A stretch of 64,000 bases of DNA, from positions 1 through 64,000 of the forward strand of contig MARA01000040.1 in NCBI GenBank assembly GCA_001792895.1, given 5' to 3'. The DNA is from Lentinus brumalis. Taxonomy: Eukaryota; Basidiomycota; Agaricomycetes; Polyporales; Polyporaceae. Of this stretch, positions 1 through 11,761 are shown one piece after another. The notes beneath the pieces were generated by a model. The model had not been told where the DNA came from, did no database searches, and worked only from the letters and a program-made list of their open reading frames with translations. Every line of letters starts with the position of its first letter. Position 1 is the first letter of the stretch. Made by a program: the position numbers and the translations under genes.

Positions 1-119
1 CTAACCCTAACCCTAACCCTAACCCTAACCCTAACCCTAACCCTAACCCTAACCCTAACCCTAACCCTAACCCTAACCCTAACCCTAACCCTAACCCTAA
101 CCCTAACCCTAACCCTAAA
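1..119. repeat. Telomere repeat tract, (CCCTAA)n
   Basis: About 20 uninterrupted copies of CTAACC/CCCTAA form the very start of the window. Read outward on the other strand this is TTAGGG, the telomere repeat of most basidiomycetes and many other fungi. The last unit is slightly degenerate (taaac) and then unique sequence begins. This orients the window: low coordinates are the chromosome end and 'toward the telomere' means the minus-strand direction. Confidence 0.98.
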
Positions 120-277
120 CCCAGATCCGTCGTCGGGTGGGCAACCGCGTGTTATTGGATGATGAGAACGGTCACATTCTGGATGGTGCCCCAGACCTGG
201 GGGAGGAGGACGAGGAGGGGACCTTAGCCGAGTACAAGCACTTTGTAGAGAGAGATCTTGCCAATGGGGACCCCTAA
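119..277 (+). pseudogene. Truncated open reading frame abutting the telomere
   Basis: A frame of 52 codons is open from the last telomere unit to a TAA stop at 275-277. The peptide has a basic start (IRRRVGNR), then an acidic stretch rich in Asp/Glu/Gly and a charged end (EYKHFVERDLANGDP). It has no start codon in the window, as if the rest of a gene was lost when the telomere was added. I do not recognise the family. Position suggests either the tail of a telomere-linked gene or of a transposable element. A chance open frame is also possible because the stretch is short. Confidence 0.35.
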
Positions 278-510
278 TTTATGAGCAATATGCATGTTTT
301 GCCGGCTGCGATATTTCCAGCGCTAGGGATCATCATAAGTGCACCTATAATCGCCTCCCATGCGCCTCCGGGAGCTCCTACCATACTGGGACACAGCCGA
401 GAAGCCGACAGAGACATCCGGGAGAGGCTACGGACCTTCCGGAGGGGGGTAATACAATACAGGATTGTACGGCACGTTTTGTAATACAGGCAGGGATAAT
501 GACCGGTGTG

Positions 511-1119
511 TACAGTGCTTTGCATAATTCCGTGAACACGCGCAGAATTTCGCGCGGGCGTCTACCTGCCATATCAGGAAACGTTACAGTCACAAGGCAC
601 GGCGGGCTCCAGGCCCCTGCAAGCCCTTCGTCCCAGCTTGCTCTCCGTTGGAGTCGAGGAGGAAGGCGAGTAACGGGACGATCTCCGAGAGACACCAGCC
701 AGTGTATATAGTATATACAAGTACCCTCATACAGAAGACTAATAGTCGTACTTAGTAAGGGTAAAGTCCGCTTGTAGCTATCGTAAGCTGAGTGTGAAAC
801 TAGTATAAAGTAGCGTAATAAGCGGAGAAACAACTAATAACAAACGTAAGTAAAGGATTCAAAGGAGTACTTAGTCCGTCTCTGGGAAAGGGTCTTGCCT
901 TCACATGTTGTACCGCCACTCTCTGTATCCTTCTTCAATCTTGCCCCCTTTGCGCTTCGGTTATTTTAATGCTCACAGGAAGTAAACATGAAACAATTCT
1001 CGATGAGGGAGTATTTGGAGGCAGCAGGGGGCGCCAGTGACTGTCACCTTTCCCGATATGGCAGGTAGACGCCCGCGCGAAATTCTGCGCGTGTTCACGG
1101 AATTATGCAAAGCACTGTA
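511..1119. repeat. 83-bp inverted repeat pair flanking a 443-bp spacer
   Basis: Positions 511-593 and 1037-1119 are near-perfect reverse complements, differing at about three bases around 577-586. The arm includes aattccgtgaacacgcgcag and its complement. The spacer is AT-richer than the flanks and holds no convincing gene. The right arm ends just inside the copia gag fragment that follows, so the pair may be remnants of a repeat unit carried by retroelement debris, such as nested LTR fragments. No clear LTR ends or target-site duplication were seen. Confidence 0.7.
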
Positions 1120-1656
1120 ATGTATCACGGGCACAACAGTTGGTGCCCCATGTGGAAGTTCCGCCTGCAGATGATTCTTCAGACCCGAAAGCTCTGGGAT
1201 ATCGTCAGCAGGAAGGAGCTGTGCCCTGCCGAGTCGGATCAGGATGCCGCCGCTTCCTGGAAGGAGCGCGACCACCTCGCGAAGCTCCAGATCTCACTCA
1301 CGCTCGACGACGCGCCCCTCAGCAGCGTCATGCTCGCGAAGACCTCCGCCGATGCATGGGACAAGCTCCTGTCGAGATATGAGGGGAAGGGGAAGCAGAC
1401 AATCGCAACGCTCACTGGTGCTACCGCCGGTGCTTGGGCACGCGACGCCACCACCAAAAAGACCGCTCTCGATACGTTGGGCTATGTGTCTGCGCAGCTG
1501 CCCCATGAACGCCTCGCCAGCCAGATGCGCACCACTGAGAACCACGCCAACAAGAACGCCCTCCGCTTCGAGGACAACTTCATCTTCCACATCGCGCGTA
1601 TCAAGCCTGAGTATCGTTCTGGCGGCGGTTTCTACGAGCACATGCAATTCTGCTGA
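1105..1656 (+). pseudogene. Ty1/copia retrotransposon gag fragment
   Basis: The 183-residue frame matches the N-terminal part of copia-type Gag/polyproteins (UBN2-like): a W-x-L-x(2)-IL start, a LWDIVS motif at about residue 30, a W-x(5)-H-L-A-K-LQISL segment at about 50-65, and the tell-tale A-x-AWD-KLLSRYE near residue 85. The frame then continues to a stop at about 1656 without the zinc knuckle, protease, integrase or reverse transcriptase. No such domains are visible in the next kilobase, so this is a fragment. It is typical of subtelomeric retroelement graveyards. Start Met 1105 overlaps the right arm of the inverted repeat. Confidence 0.75.
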
Positions 1657-2443
1657 TGCACTGCCTCGGCGCCGTCAGTGAAAACCGGGGTTGCTGATGA
1701 CTACAATACTCATCAGTACTCCGTTCAAGTTCTGACTTAGTACTCACAACTTAAGTACTCACAGCATCTGAGTATACACATTTATCTGCTGCATCTCGAG
1801 CAGACTCAGTGCAGCTCGTTGTAACGGCTACCGTTACTCGTGACTTACCCAATTCGGATTACCGTACTTACCGCCCGCTCCTACGTTACGTCTCTCTTTG
1901 CCAAACCAACGCCAGTAATGGGTTGGTATCTTGCTCCCTCGCTCTAGCTTGTCTTGTAGCTCGCCTCAGTCACTCGAATATTATTTATCTTGCTTGACTT
2001 CTGCCCGCGCTCGACTCCAACCGTTACACTCGTGCTCGAACCCCTGCGACCGGGAACCTTGGTGTCAGTGAATCTCGCCGCAAGTGTATGTCCTTGAACA
2101 GACGACAAGTCTCACCATCCCATGCGGGGCATACTTCGGGATCGACGAATGAGACTGGCAGAGACGGACGGTGGTGGGCATAGTTCCTTGAACAACACTT
2201 GCGTTCCCTGGAGTAGTCTACGTGCTACAGAGATCAAGTCATGCCAGCAAAGCTGGAACATAGATCCTCTACGATTTGCGCGGAGAGCTAAGAGAGAAGA
2301 GAAACAGTGTCCGCAACTACGAAAGACAGGAGTACAGTACTTGGTATAGTTACACGGCAAGAGAGCGAGCCGAACCTCCAGAACATCATAACGTAGAGAT
2401 GCGTAATCGCACCAACAAGCAACTCAAAGCTTCAGCAATTACT
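1657..2443. other. Intergenic, no gene seen
   Basis: Only short open frames without recognisable motifs occur here. Several scattered tgagta/tactcag words around 1690-1790 give a weakly repetitive look, consistent with retroelement or LTR debris beyond the gag fragment. The right edge is the 3' flank of the phosphatidylserine decarboxylase gene. Confidence 0.5.
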
Positions 2444-5400
2444 TCAATTCGAACCGTCCGTGACCGGTTTCCGCGTACTCCGACCGATACCCATCCCGAC
2501 GCGCACAAGCGTCTCGAGACACGCCCTGCTGTTGACCAGCAAGTCCTCGTCCCACTCCACCACGCCTTTCTCGAAGAGCACGACGATCGTCGATCCGCCT
2601 ATAACAAGAGACCGTGAACATCGCGCGCGACACAAGGGGGTGCGAGACGTACCGAAAGCGAAGTACCCAAACTCGTCCCCGCGCTTCACCTGCTGCCCCT
2701 CCTGGACCGTCGTGTGGATGCTACCGACCATCATCGCGCCGATGCACACGCACATGACGCGCCCGAACTGCGGCGAGTCGATCGGCACAATCTTCCGCAC
2801 GTTCTCTCCATACACGTCCAACGCCGTACGGATAGCTTGCGGCTGTCGCATCCCACCAGTCAGTCCAGTCATCCGTCCGCAACGTAGAGAACAAGGACGA
2901 GACTTACGTTGACGGTGTAGTACTCGCCCGCGATGTAGGTCATAGGCCCGACCGTCCCGTCGACAGGAACGTGGAAGCGATGGTAGTCCTGCGGGGCCAG
3001 TCGGAAGATACAAAGCCCACCTCCGACATACCTGTCCGCCTCCGCGCGGTACGTGTCGCCCAGTAGCCGGCCAACGGAAAACTCGCGTCCCTTGATCCAC
3101 AACCGCGTTGCCTCCTGCACAGTCTCGAAGACCATCAGACGGCAGTCAGCGCCGCTGACGAGGCGGTAGGGATCGTCCGGAGACTCGACCGGCCGTGCGT
3201 CGGGCTTGAGCTTGCGGTAGAAGAACTCATTGAAGGTCTCTGGACGGGAGGGAAAGCAGCGTCAGTATCGAACACGGATCGCCATGCAGCGAATACGCAC
3301 TAAACGAGTCTAGTGGATCGCGAATCTCGTCGACGTTGAGCCGGTGGAATGCAATGAAAGTAGGGATGTCGCGTGCGGATTCCGGGGAGTCGTACTTCAA
3401 TCCCTGCTTGATCGAAAGGGACTTGAGCAGTCGACGCGCTAGACGAGGATGTCAACGACGCCGACCAGCCAGATAGACGGTCCAAGGCATACCTCTCGCG
3501 CCTTCCATGCGGCTCTTCCAGCCCTTGTACAGCAGCCGGATGCCAAGCCGGACGTACACCTGCATCTTCTCCTCCTCCAGCTGGCCCGTAAGGCGATTCT
3601 GCACGATGATGTTTGCTGAATTCTGCCGCAAGGCCAACAACGCATCAGCATCCGCCTCGCTCACGTAACAAGCAAAGCACTCACCGCGCCGAGCTTGTAG
3701 TTCCCCGAAGACACTTTTGAAATCACCTTCGTGTACCACTTGCGCTGCGCCTGACTCGCAGTCACGTAGTTCCCCACCACGATCCTATCCACCCGCGCCC
3801 AGTCCTGACTCGCGCAAACCGCCAGATGCGTCACGATATCCACCTCCGCCTTCGAGTTCAGCCGCGGACGATGGCACAGCGGGCAGTTCTTCACGTTGAT
3901 AACACGCTCGAACGAGGCCTCAGGCGAACCGCCGTTCGACCCATTCGATCCCGACGAGTCCTCCGCGTCCGACGTCGACGTCGAGCTCGAGTGGTTCCGG
4001 TTGAACGACGGCGACCGCATCCCCGGCGGCATCAGCTGGCTCTGCGACGGGCTCGTCGACATCGACCCCAAGCTCGGGCTCGTGCCCATCGCAGCCTCAC
4101 GCAGCGGCATCTGCATCGGCTCCGTCGGCTGCGGCGGAGGCGCAGCAGGCAGCTCCGCGTCATCCGCCCGATCCCTGCTCATATTGCTCATCGCCGCCGC
4201 ATTGTGCGGGGGCCGCTGAAGTCGAGCTTGTCAAAGTTCACCTGCTGCTGCGTCTCCATCCCGCCCGTGATCGCGGGCGTGACGGGCGCGCTGGTGTCCA
4301 TGACGCTGTCCTCGGGGTCGATGCGCTTCTTCTCGGACGCAGGACGGCAGAGCTCCGTCTCGAGACACTGGATGGCCTCGTCGATCGTGAGCACCTCGTC
4401 GTGCGGCCGCTTGTTGAACCGCGTCCAGAACGAGTTCACAGTCTCGTGCGAGAGCGTGGACCCGAGCGAGTCGAGCATGGACGTGAGCTCGAGGTGCGAG
4501 ATCGTGCCTGTGTCGTCGGTATCGTATTGCTTGAGGTATACGCGCCAAAACTTCTGGCGTAGCGCATCGTATGGCTGATATTTCGCCCTATAGCGCAGCA
4601 CCCTTAGCAAGTCATCCCTAGAACCCGAAACCCACGCGGCACACTCACTTGAACGAAATGACCGGGTGATGCTTGCTCTCCCACGGCATCTCCTTCGCAG
4701 TCTGCAACGGCAGCTCGAAGCTCGTCATCGACCGCATCGCGTCCTCCTCCTCGGGGTATAGCCCCGTCTTTTCGTCCTTCTTCGGCGCGTCCTGGAGCAG
4801 CGTCGCGACGTCAAACGACGCATCGCCCACGTGGTCGTTCGACGACAGCTTGTCCCAGTCGAGCACCGTCAGCTGGATCTTGAACGACGTCTCGTACCGC
4901 CGCACGTGGAACAGCATCTTCTCGTCCCACTGCGGGTTCAGCGAGTGCCGGATCACCCGCGTCCGGAACACCTTCTTCCCGAACGACACCACCACGAACG
5001 GGTCCATGTCCCACCCCATGCGCGTCACTGCCGCCCACCGGTCAGCACGGGCACCCAGCACTCACGAGATCGCGAGCAACTCACTATTCTTCAGCTTCGG
5101 CAGGTCCTTCGCGCCCAGGATCTCCAGCATCACGATCCCCATGATGTCGTTCGCAGCGTTGAAGTTGTAGTCCTTCCCCTTCGCGCCCCACGACTTCCTG
5201 AGCCGGCTCTTCTGCGCCGCCGAAGTAGGCCTCGCCGGGGCCGGCAGCGGGGTCCCCGAAGGCAACAGTGCAGGCGTCGATGCGCCCGACGTGGGCCTCA
5301 TCGGAGGAGCCAACGAGTTGCCAGGGGCCACGATCGCAGGCGTCGAGGCGCCCGACGTCGGCGCCGTCACGCTGCTACCCGCCGTCGACGCGCCCGTCTG

Positions 5401-7639
5401 CGCCAGCGTCGTCACAGAGTCGACCGACAGCGACCGCGGCGTGCTCTGCCGCCGCGGGAACATCGCCGGGATCCGGAACCCGGGCGACAGCGGCTTCATG
5501 GCCTGCGGCGTCCTCACGATCCCCGCGGGCGTCGGCGTCGCAGGGGTCTCCGTGGGCGGCGTCCGAGGCGACGAGGGCTGCTCCATCTGGCCGGGCTCGG
5601 CCGTGTAACCCTCTCCGGAGCGCGAAGGAGGGATGTACAAGTTCGACAGGCGCGCAGCGACCGGGGACTCCTCGTCCTCGTCCTCGCTGTTCGTGTCGTT
5701 CTCGTCGGAGCTTAGCCCGTCGTCTTCGTACTGAGGGCCTGACTGGTTCGAACGGATGGTGCCGACGCCCTCGGTCTAGAATTGCAAGCTCAGCTGCTGC
5801 CTCCCACGGAGACGGAGATGAACGCACCGGGGGCGCAGACACGAGGCTCCGGCGCGTGCGCTTGACGAGCTCCGAGTAGATCTCCTCAAAGTCCATCAGC
5901 GCCGCCGTGTTGGGAGACGACACGAAGCCCAGCTTGACCTGGACGTTGCCCGTCGCAGGCGTCGAGTTTCGCGTCGAGATGACGGGTTTTGAGATCATCT
6001 GTCGAGGGACCGGGTGTCAGCACGTTTCGCTCTTTCACTGAGTCGAAGTAGAGTCACAGTGACGAAACGGGCCGGTCTAGCTCTCATCGCGGCATGAAAG
6101 AAGTCCACGTCTACGACAGGAACGCATAGACACCGAGCCTGCTCTCTGCTCTCAGTGCATGTCTGCGCGTCTGCGCGACACCGCGAGAGCGATCACCGAC
6201 GACTTCGCAGCCGTTTCTAATACGGCGCATCATGTGTATAGTATATCGCCGTCCTGCGCAACGTCGACGACTCGGACGAGGAGGCAAGGCCCAAGCGCCG
6301 CACTTCGTCGAAGCCGTGATACACTCGAATATAGATGACTCGCGTCACGGTTCACGTTACTTCACTACGCGCGAGCGACTCAGCGTGCGAGCTGCAGACA
6401 TGGCGTCAAGTGCTCGGGCACTCGCCAAACCCCGATCTCAGCGTCGCGACATCTGATGTGCTGTGTATGGCGCTGAGGCGTTCCGCAGACTGCCTGACAC
6501 GACCGCACAGAACACCTGTGGCTACACGGCTCTCGCCAGACCCAGCTGTATGACTTCAGAGAGCACTGCACGGTCCGCGCGGGAAGCCAGCGGGGTATCG
6601 CAGTGTCGAGGACCTCCGCGACGCAGATGCAAGAGGTACGTCGGTCTCCTAACCGCCGCCAGCAAACTCTGCTGCGTCCAGAATTCGCGCATAACGTCTA
6701 CCAAAGGCCGCGGCGAATGCGACCTCCCAGAGTCCGAGGCGCTGACTCACGAGTAGTTCTCGCAGCTGCGCCGAGCCGAACGTTAACGTCATCGACGTTG
6801 CGAACCGGGCACGAGGCAACACGAGTTATATGGGCGGGAGCTGCCCGGTGCGCCGAGACCAGTACGGAGCGAGTGATGACACATGCGCAACCTCACAAGC
6901 CGCTCCGAGACTCGCACTCGCTCAGGAAGAGCGTAGCATCGCGCGGACATGACAGGGGGCATAGACACCCGCGCGGTCGTGCGCGACGGGGGAAGAGGGA
7001 GGCCAAACGTAACAGAAACGAACAACAGACACACCTTATTATTCAAATCATCAAACGCGAACGCGTTCCCATCCCTAAACCAGTCCTCAAGCGGGATCCA
7101 CGCCTCTCCGAGATAGTCCTTCTTGAGCACGTCCTTGTCCCAGACGACGAGCTCGAGGACGCCGAGCTTGTCCGCGAGGGAGAGGTAGATAGGGAAGTCG
7201 AAGGTCGCGTCCTTCGGGTTGTATGTCGGGTTCACGGTCCGTTTCGAGACCGGAGTTTGGTGCTTTGTGCCGAGGAGGGACACGACGACGAATCTGTGCG
7301 TGGGTCGTCAGCATTCTGTGGGCACCACGACCAGAGCAAGCAACCGCCGCTTTACGAGCTCTCCCCGCCCGAGGCCAGACTCATACAGGAAGGAGGTGCG
7401 GGAGGAGACGGAGAAACGCAGACAGAAAGAGAATGGACGTACGGGTCGCTCGAGCCATTCCTATCCTTCGCCAGCAAATTCGTACAGCTCAGCACCTGCA
7501 CCCTCAGCATAACAATCGGCTGCTCCCCAGACAAAGGCGCAAACGCGCCGCCGTTGCCGCGTCCGCCCGAGACACGGGCAGGAAGCCGCTTCAGGGCGCG
7601 GCCGATCTTCAGGGCCTTCTGCTTCGGAGCGGGGGCCAT
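2444..7639 (-). CDS. PSD2: Phosphatidylserine decarboxylase, C2/EF-hand type (PSD2-like), one apparent frameshift
   Basis: Converts phosphatidylserine to phosphatidylethanolamine; this class acts on endosomal/Golgi membranes. Eleven exons reconstruct: 7639-7443, 7293-7035, 5998-5828, 5775-5085, 5027-4649, 4602-3685, 3622-3493, 3438-3301, 3239-2908, 2842-2653, 2598-2444, with GT-AG junctions. The product is about 1186 residues, close to yeast Psd2p. First C2 domain at about 45-150 ([12 protein letters not shown]), second C2 at about 420-540 ([13 protein letters not shown]), EF-hand loop [12 protein letters not shown] near 595-610, decarboxylase domain 870-1186. The self-cleavage motif FGGST, which yields the pyruvoyl Ser, is split by the last intron (2652-2599). 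The intron between exons 2 and 3 is 1036 nt, far longer than the rest. Exon 6 needs one extra base at a run of five G (4208-4212 on the plus strand) to stay open; with it the total is exactly divisible by three. Either a sequence error or a recent null allele. Confidence 0.93.
5999..7034. other. Unusually long intron of the PSD2-like gene
   Basis: The exon 2 donor (AAG|gtgtgt at 7034) and exon 3 acceptor (cag|ATG at 5999) leave 1036 nt. The other introns of the gene are 44-149 nt. The C2-to-linker reading is continuous in phase across it. No conserved exon was recognised inside. The stretch has open frames on both strands but none with a motif, so it may hold a decayed insertion. Confidence 0.5.
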
Positions 7640-10234
7640 GTCGTCCGCGTGCTAGCTGTCGAGCGAAGGGTGTGTCGTGTGTCCGTGTCGCTGCGTGCGT
7701 TCGTGCGCAGGGGGAGGAGTGGTATAGGATGCGTGGGCGTCCGAGAGCGTATCGCGTGCGTGATATCCGGGGACCGTGCCAGCGAGCAATCCGCTTTTCC
7801 TAGGTATCTTGCCGTAGTCGAGCAGAACGCGTGCAAGTCGGCGAGAGCAAAAAGAAGACAAGCAACCCGGAGAGTCGAGGGCGAAGGTGGTGACGGGGGA
7901 GGGAAGGCGGTGGAGAGGCGGAGAGCGGCCGCGAAATGAGATGAGCGCCCGCGGAGACCATGCGCTTTGATCTCCCCCTCCTCCAATTCGTATTGACCCC
8001 CTTCGTATCCTCGTATCCCGGGCCCGTTTTACACCGCCTACCCGGCGTGCTGTTGTCTCCGGCTCTTCGAGCTCGCTGTGCGCGACGACGACCCGCACGA
8101 GACAAGTCGCGACTGATGACGCTGGCTGTGCAGCGCCCCCTAACCACTAACTTTAAATCACCCGGCGGAGTCCGCCCAGCCTATCCGACATTGACCGGTT
8201 ACCCTTCCGTCTCCGAGTCACGAACATGCAAAAGCCGAAGTAAAGCATGCACTTAGTAGCTGCAGTCCACGTACACTCGACGTGCAAGAGGCGCTAACTT
8301 GACTGAAACATTCGAGGAGGCGAGTCACTACTACTAGTAAGTAGTAGCTACCCAACCCCGGCGGCGTGTCAGTCTCACATTGATTCATGTCCCATAGGTT
8401 TCGCTCTCGCACTTGCACCTTCTGCGGACGGAGAACGATGCTGCCGCCCGCGCAGGTTGCATATACATATACATATCCTTCCTACTCGACGATACACCAC
8501 AGGCCGTCTTCCAGCTAGAGGCTAGAGCATGACGCAGAACCAAGTCGTACATCGCGCTCCGCGGGCCTCTTGTCGAAGCGGCCTCAACCCGGACGACCAA
8601 CGCAACGCGGACCAACGCGACGCGTCCGGGGTCACCGCAACCGACTTCGGCCACCCAGGTGTCGGACGGGGTAAAACATCTTGAACGTCTGGCGACACTG
8701 TCAGGGCTCCAGTCTGAGTATGTACTCAGCTACTTCGTGTATGTCTTCCACGCCCGAAGTAATCAAGGCGTATCATGCAATGCGTGCACTCTACTTATCC
8801 CGCTTCTGACCTGCTGACTCTTGACTCTTGAGTCTTGACCGTCCAAGTACTACTACTACTTATCAGTCTACTTAGGTATCACCCCGAGTCCTCCCGCAGA
8901 CTCGAGTCTTGGACGCACGCACACGCAATCCATATCACCGCCGCCTCTGCACCGTGCCGGTGCCCGTGCCCGTGCCCGGTCAGCAATCCCAACCCTGCAA
9001 TCCGACGAGTCCCACCGCTTCCCTCACTAAAGCAGTCGCCGGTCGGTGCACGGCGCACGGACGACGCGCCCCCTGATGCACACGCAGCACACTAGTAATT
9101 GCCGTGACACACCCGGCGAGTGATTACTGAGTCTTTAAAGCTTCACCCCCAGGATCGCAAGCTACGGCCTATATCGCTCGCCTCAGCACCCCGCCGTGTA
9201 TGCTGCCGCTAGCGTCGAAGCTAGGCCCCGCAGAGCTCAGATCTCAGACCTCAAAATGATCGGCGTGCTGCCCACGCAGCGACGCCCGCTCTGCAGACCG
9301 CCGTCCGCCGTACTGACTCGACACTCGACACTCCTCGCACCACCGTCAAGTAGCTACCACCTTTAAAGCACACCAGCCAGCCACACGACCCGCACCAACC
9401 TCATCCATGTCCAAGTACGAGTGCTAGTACTGATACTACTCACTCACCCCACCTCCACCTCCGACGTCCACACTCGCAACCCGCGCAGTGCGCACAGCGC
9501 ACAGTGTACACCACCATGTCACCGTCACCCCCATGTCACCGTCACCGTCGACGCTGGAGCTTGAAGCCCCGTCCTCCGTCCTCACTCGCGAACACCTCCG
9601 GTATACGTCCAGACCCGCCCGTCCACCCCAACGATACTCACCCAGCCGAACCCCAAGGCCAAACCTCGACCTGCCCACGACGAGACCTCGCGCGGCACCA
9701 CCATCCCGACTCGAGCGACCCCAGCCCGCAAACACTCATCCAAGCATCGCGACCTCAGGCCTCAAGCTCCGCGTCATGACCGGCTCCGAGGTCGACGCCG
9801 TCCCATGTGCGCGCCGACGCTGCGGGCCTCACGCACGACGCAAGCGTCGACCGTCGACGTACCACCACACCAACGCAACCGCAACTCACTTCAATCAAAC
9901 CGTCGTACACATCAGGCTCGCACGAGCTCGACACCAACGCCGGTCGTCTTCGCGGTCACACAGCCTGCACGCATCAGCCCAAAGAGAAAGGGAACGCACG
10001 AAGCAGATGGTATTAAACTGAGCAACGGGGGGTATGTCCTCGAGCGCACAAGAGCATACGCAAGAAGAGAAAATCGGAAATGTAATAGGTAGTCCGTGCG
10101 CTACAGTTAGTGTAGGAGAGATGCTAGTTCGAATCGTGCTACGTGCTAAAGAATGTCCCATGAATGATCACCCTCGACTCCATTAACTTCTTCCGCCGAC
10201 GCTCATCAAGATCGTGAATCGACGACGAAGGACA
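7640..10234. other. 2.6-kb intergenic region, no convincing gene
   Basis: This is the upstream region of the PSD2-like gene and the 3' flank of the glycoprotein gene. Open frames here are proline/arginine/serine-rich, overlap on both strands and show no domain, as expected from GC-rich noncoding DNA. Short simple-sequence patches occur, such as tactactactac near 8850 and gtgcccgtgcccgtgccc near 8960. Confidence 0.55.
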
Positions 10235-11504
10235 TTAAGCGAGGAAGGCGACCGCGCCGAGGACACCCGCGAAGGTGGCAACGACGGAGATGCGCACCGC
10301 GGCGGCACCGTTGCTGCCAGACGCGGCCCCCGTCGACGAAGCACCAGCAGACGCACCCGAGCGGGATGCGGTACCGGCCGCGCCCGAGCCAGACGCCTTG
10401 CCGGTCGCAGAGGCACCACCTGCGGTGCCCGTGGGGGCGCTGGTGGGAGCAACGAGATCGGTGAAAAGAGCGGTCGAGGCGTACTGGACGCAGTTCGAAG
10501 ACGAAGGAACCTTGGGCTGGTAGGGCAGGGTGGAGATGACACCGAGGGACTCAGGGGGCTGAGAGTAGGTCTGGACGGCGCCGGAGGCATCGGTGTAGAT
10601 GCCAGGGGGGTCCTGGTTGTCGCTGTCACAGACCTCGAACGTGCCGTTCTTGGCGGCGCTGGGCAGTTGTACGAGACACCGATACGGTCGTAGATGTGCT
10701 GGCAGAGGGCAGCAGCGTTAGGGCCAGAGGGGTCGCAAACCTTGAAGCAGAACGAGTTGCTGCCCATGAAGCTGGCGGGGGAATGAGGACAGGAGACAGA
10801 GAAGAGATACGAGACGACTCACTTGTGCCACTCGATGACCTGCTGGAAGGTGTCGTTCTTGCCGCCATTGCTGGGGAAGCCGTTCGAGAACACGAGACCA
10901 CCGAGGGGGTTGCCACGCTGTGACGTGTCAGGAACGAGGGAGATGCGAGAAGACAAGACGACTCACGAAGTCGGCACCGTGGGGGTCAAGCTCTCCTCCA
11001 CCGTCGTCGGACTGGAGGTTGATCTTGGTCTGGTCGATGAAACCGACGATCTGAAGGTAGCCGGGTGCCCTGGTGAACTGGACACCGGTGATGGCACCGC
11101 CGGGGATGAGGCGGGTGCCGCGGCCCTTCTTGGTGCACCAAGCGACCTCCTCACCCTCGGTGTCACCGATGGTGGAGTCGGGCTTGGGGGGTGCCCAGAG
11201 ACACCAGTCGTCGAGGTGGTTGACGGTGGCCGTCTGGCACATGGAGTCGGGGCCCTCGGTCGTCGAGTTGCACCGGTTGTAACCCTGCTGGGTACCACGG
11301 ACGAGGTTGTCGGTGTCGGCTTGGTAGGGCTGTGATGGGGTGTGAGCTGCGTGTGCGAGACGGGGCAGGAAAAGAACATACAAGGTCGTTCCAGTCGAAG
11401 TGCTTGGACGCGAGGGGGATGAGTGCGGAGGAGGAGGGGTCCTGGGCGAGGACGCCCGAGGAGGCAGCCGCGATGGCAAGGAGTGAAAGAGCGACGGTGG
11501 ACAT
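10235..11504 (-). CDS. Macrophage-activating-glycoprotein-like secreted GPI protein, one apparent frameshift
   Basis: Four exons: 11504-11382, 11329-10967, 10917-10823, 10771-10235, with introns of 50-54 nt. Residues 1-20 are a signal peptide (MSTVALSLLAIAAASSGVLA). The conserved core follows, with HFDWNDLPYQADT and GYNRCN, paired cysteines (DDWCLWAPP, EVAWCTKKGRGTRLIPGG), then FMGSNSFCFKVCDP. The C-terminal third is a Ser/Gly/Ala/Thr linker ending in a hydrophobic tail (VVATFAGVLGAVAFLA), typical of GPI anchoring at the cell surface. The architecture matches the basidiomycete family annotated as macrophage-activating glycoprotein; its biological role is unclear. After YNC the frame must shift by one base at ggg 10661-10663 to reach the expected AAKNGTFEVCDSDN; the corrected total gives 372 residues exactly. 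A TATATAG box lies about 110 bp upstream of the start. Confidence 0.85.
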
Positions 11505-11614
11505 GATCTGTATGAGCAAAGGGCGGTCGAGGGAGAGGACCGCGAACGGCGAAGAGGAAGGGCGGGGCGAGGAGAGAAAGGAGGCGTTGCCAGCCAGCCA
11601 TCCTCCGCCTCCCC

Positions 11615-11620
11615 TATATA
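11615..11620 (-). promoter_or_regulatory. TATA box of the glycoprotein gene
   Basis: TATATA read on the minus strand, about 110 bp before the start codon at 11504. Confidence 0.5.
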
Positions 11621-11761
11621 CCCCCTTTCGCACTCCGCAAATAGCCGGCCGCCTCGCAACCGGCGCTCGCCTATAAATGGACGCGCACGGACCACCCAGC
11701 CGCCCAGCCGTCGCCGAGACTGCACTTCATTTCTTTGCTCGACAAGTCCAGCGAATACAGG

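Noticed and set aside
1657..2443. LTR of the copia fragment
   Set aside because: No TG...CA ends, primer-binding site or duplicated partner could be identified.
4121..4260. An intron instead of a frameshift in exon 6 of the PSD2-like gene
   Set aside because: No GT donor and AG acceptor in the right phase exist around the break. A single base added to the G run restores the frame, and the exon sum then divides by three.
8835..10092. Several long overlapping frames on both strands upstream of the glycoprotein gene
   Set aside because: Composition is Pro/Arg/Ser/Thr-driven, frames overlap on both strands, and there are no motifs, splice patterns or start context. They look like GC-rich noncoding sequence.
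10081..10160. Possible tRNA because of a B-box-like word (gttcgaatc) near 10128
   Set aside because: No matching T stem, A box or acceptor stem could be built around it.
10640..10690. An intron instead of a frameshift in the glycoprotein gene
   Set aside because: The only GT...AG pair in phase would be 27 nt, too short for splicing in this genome.
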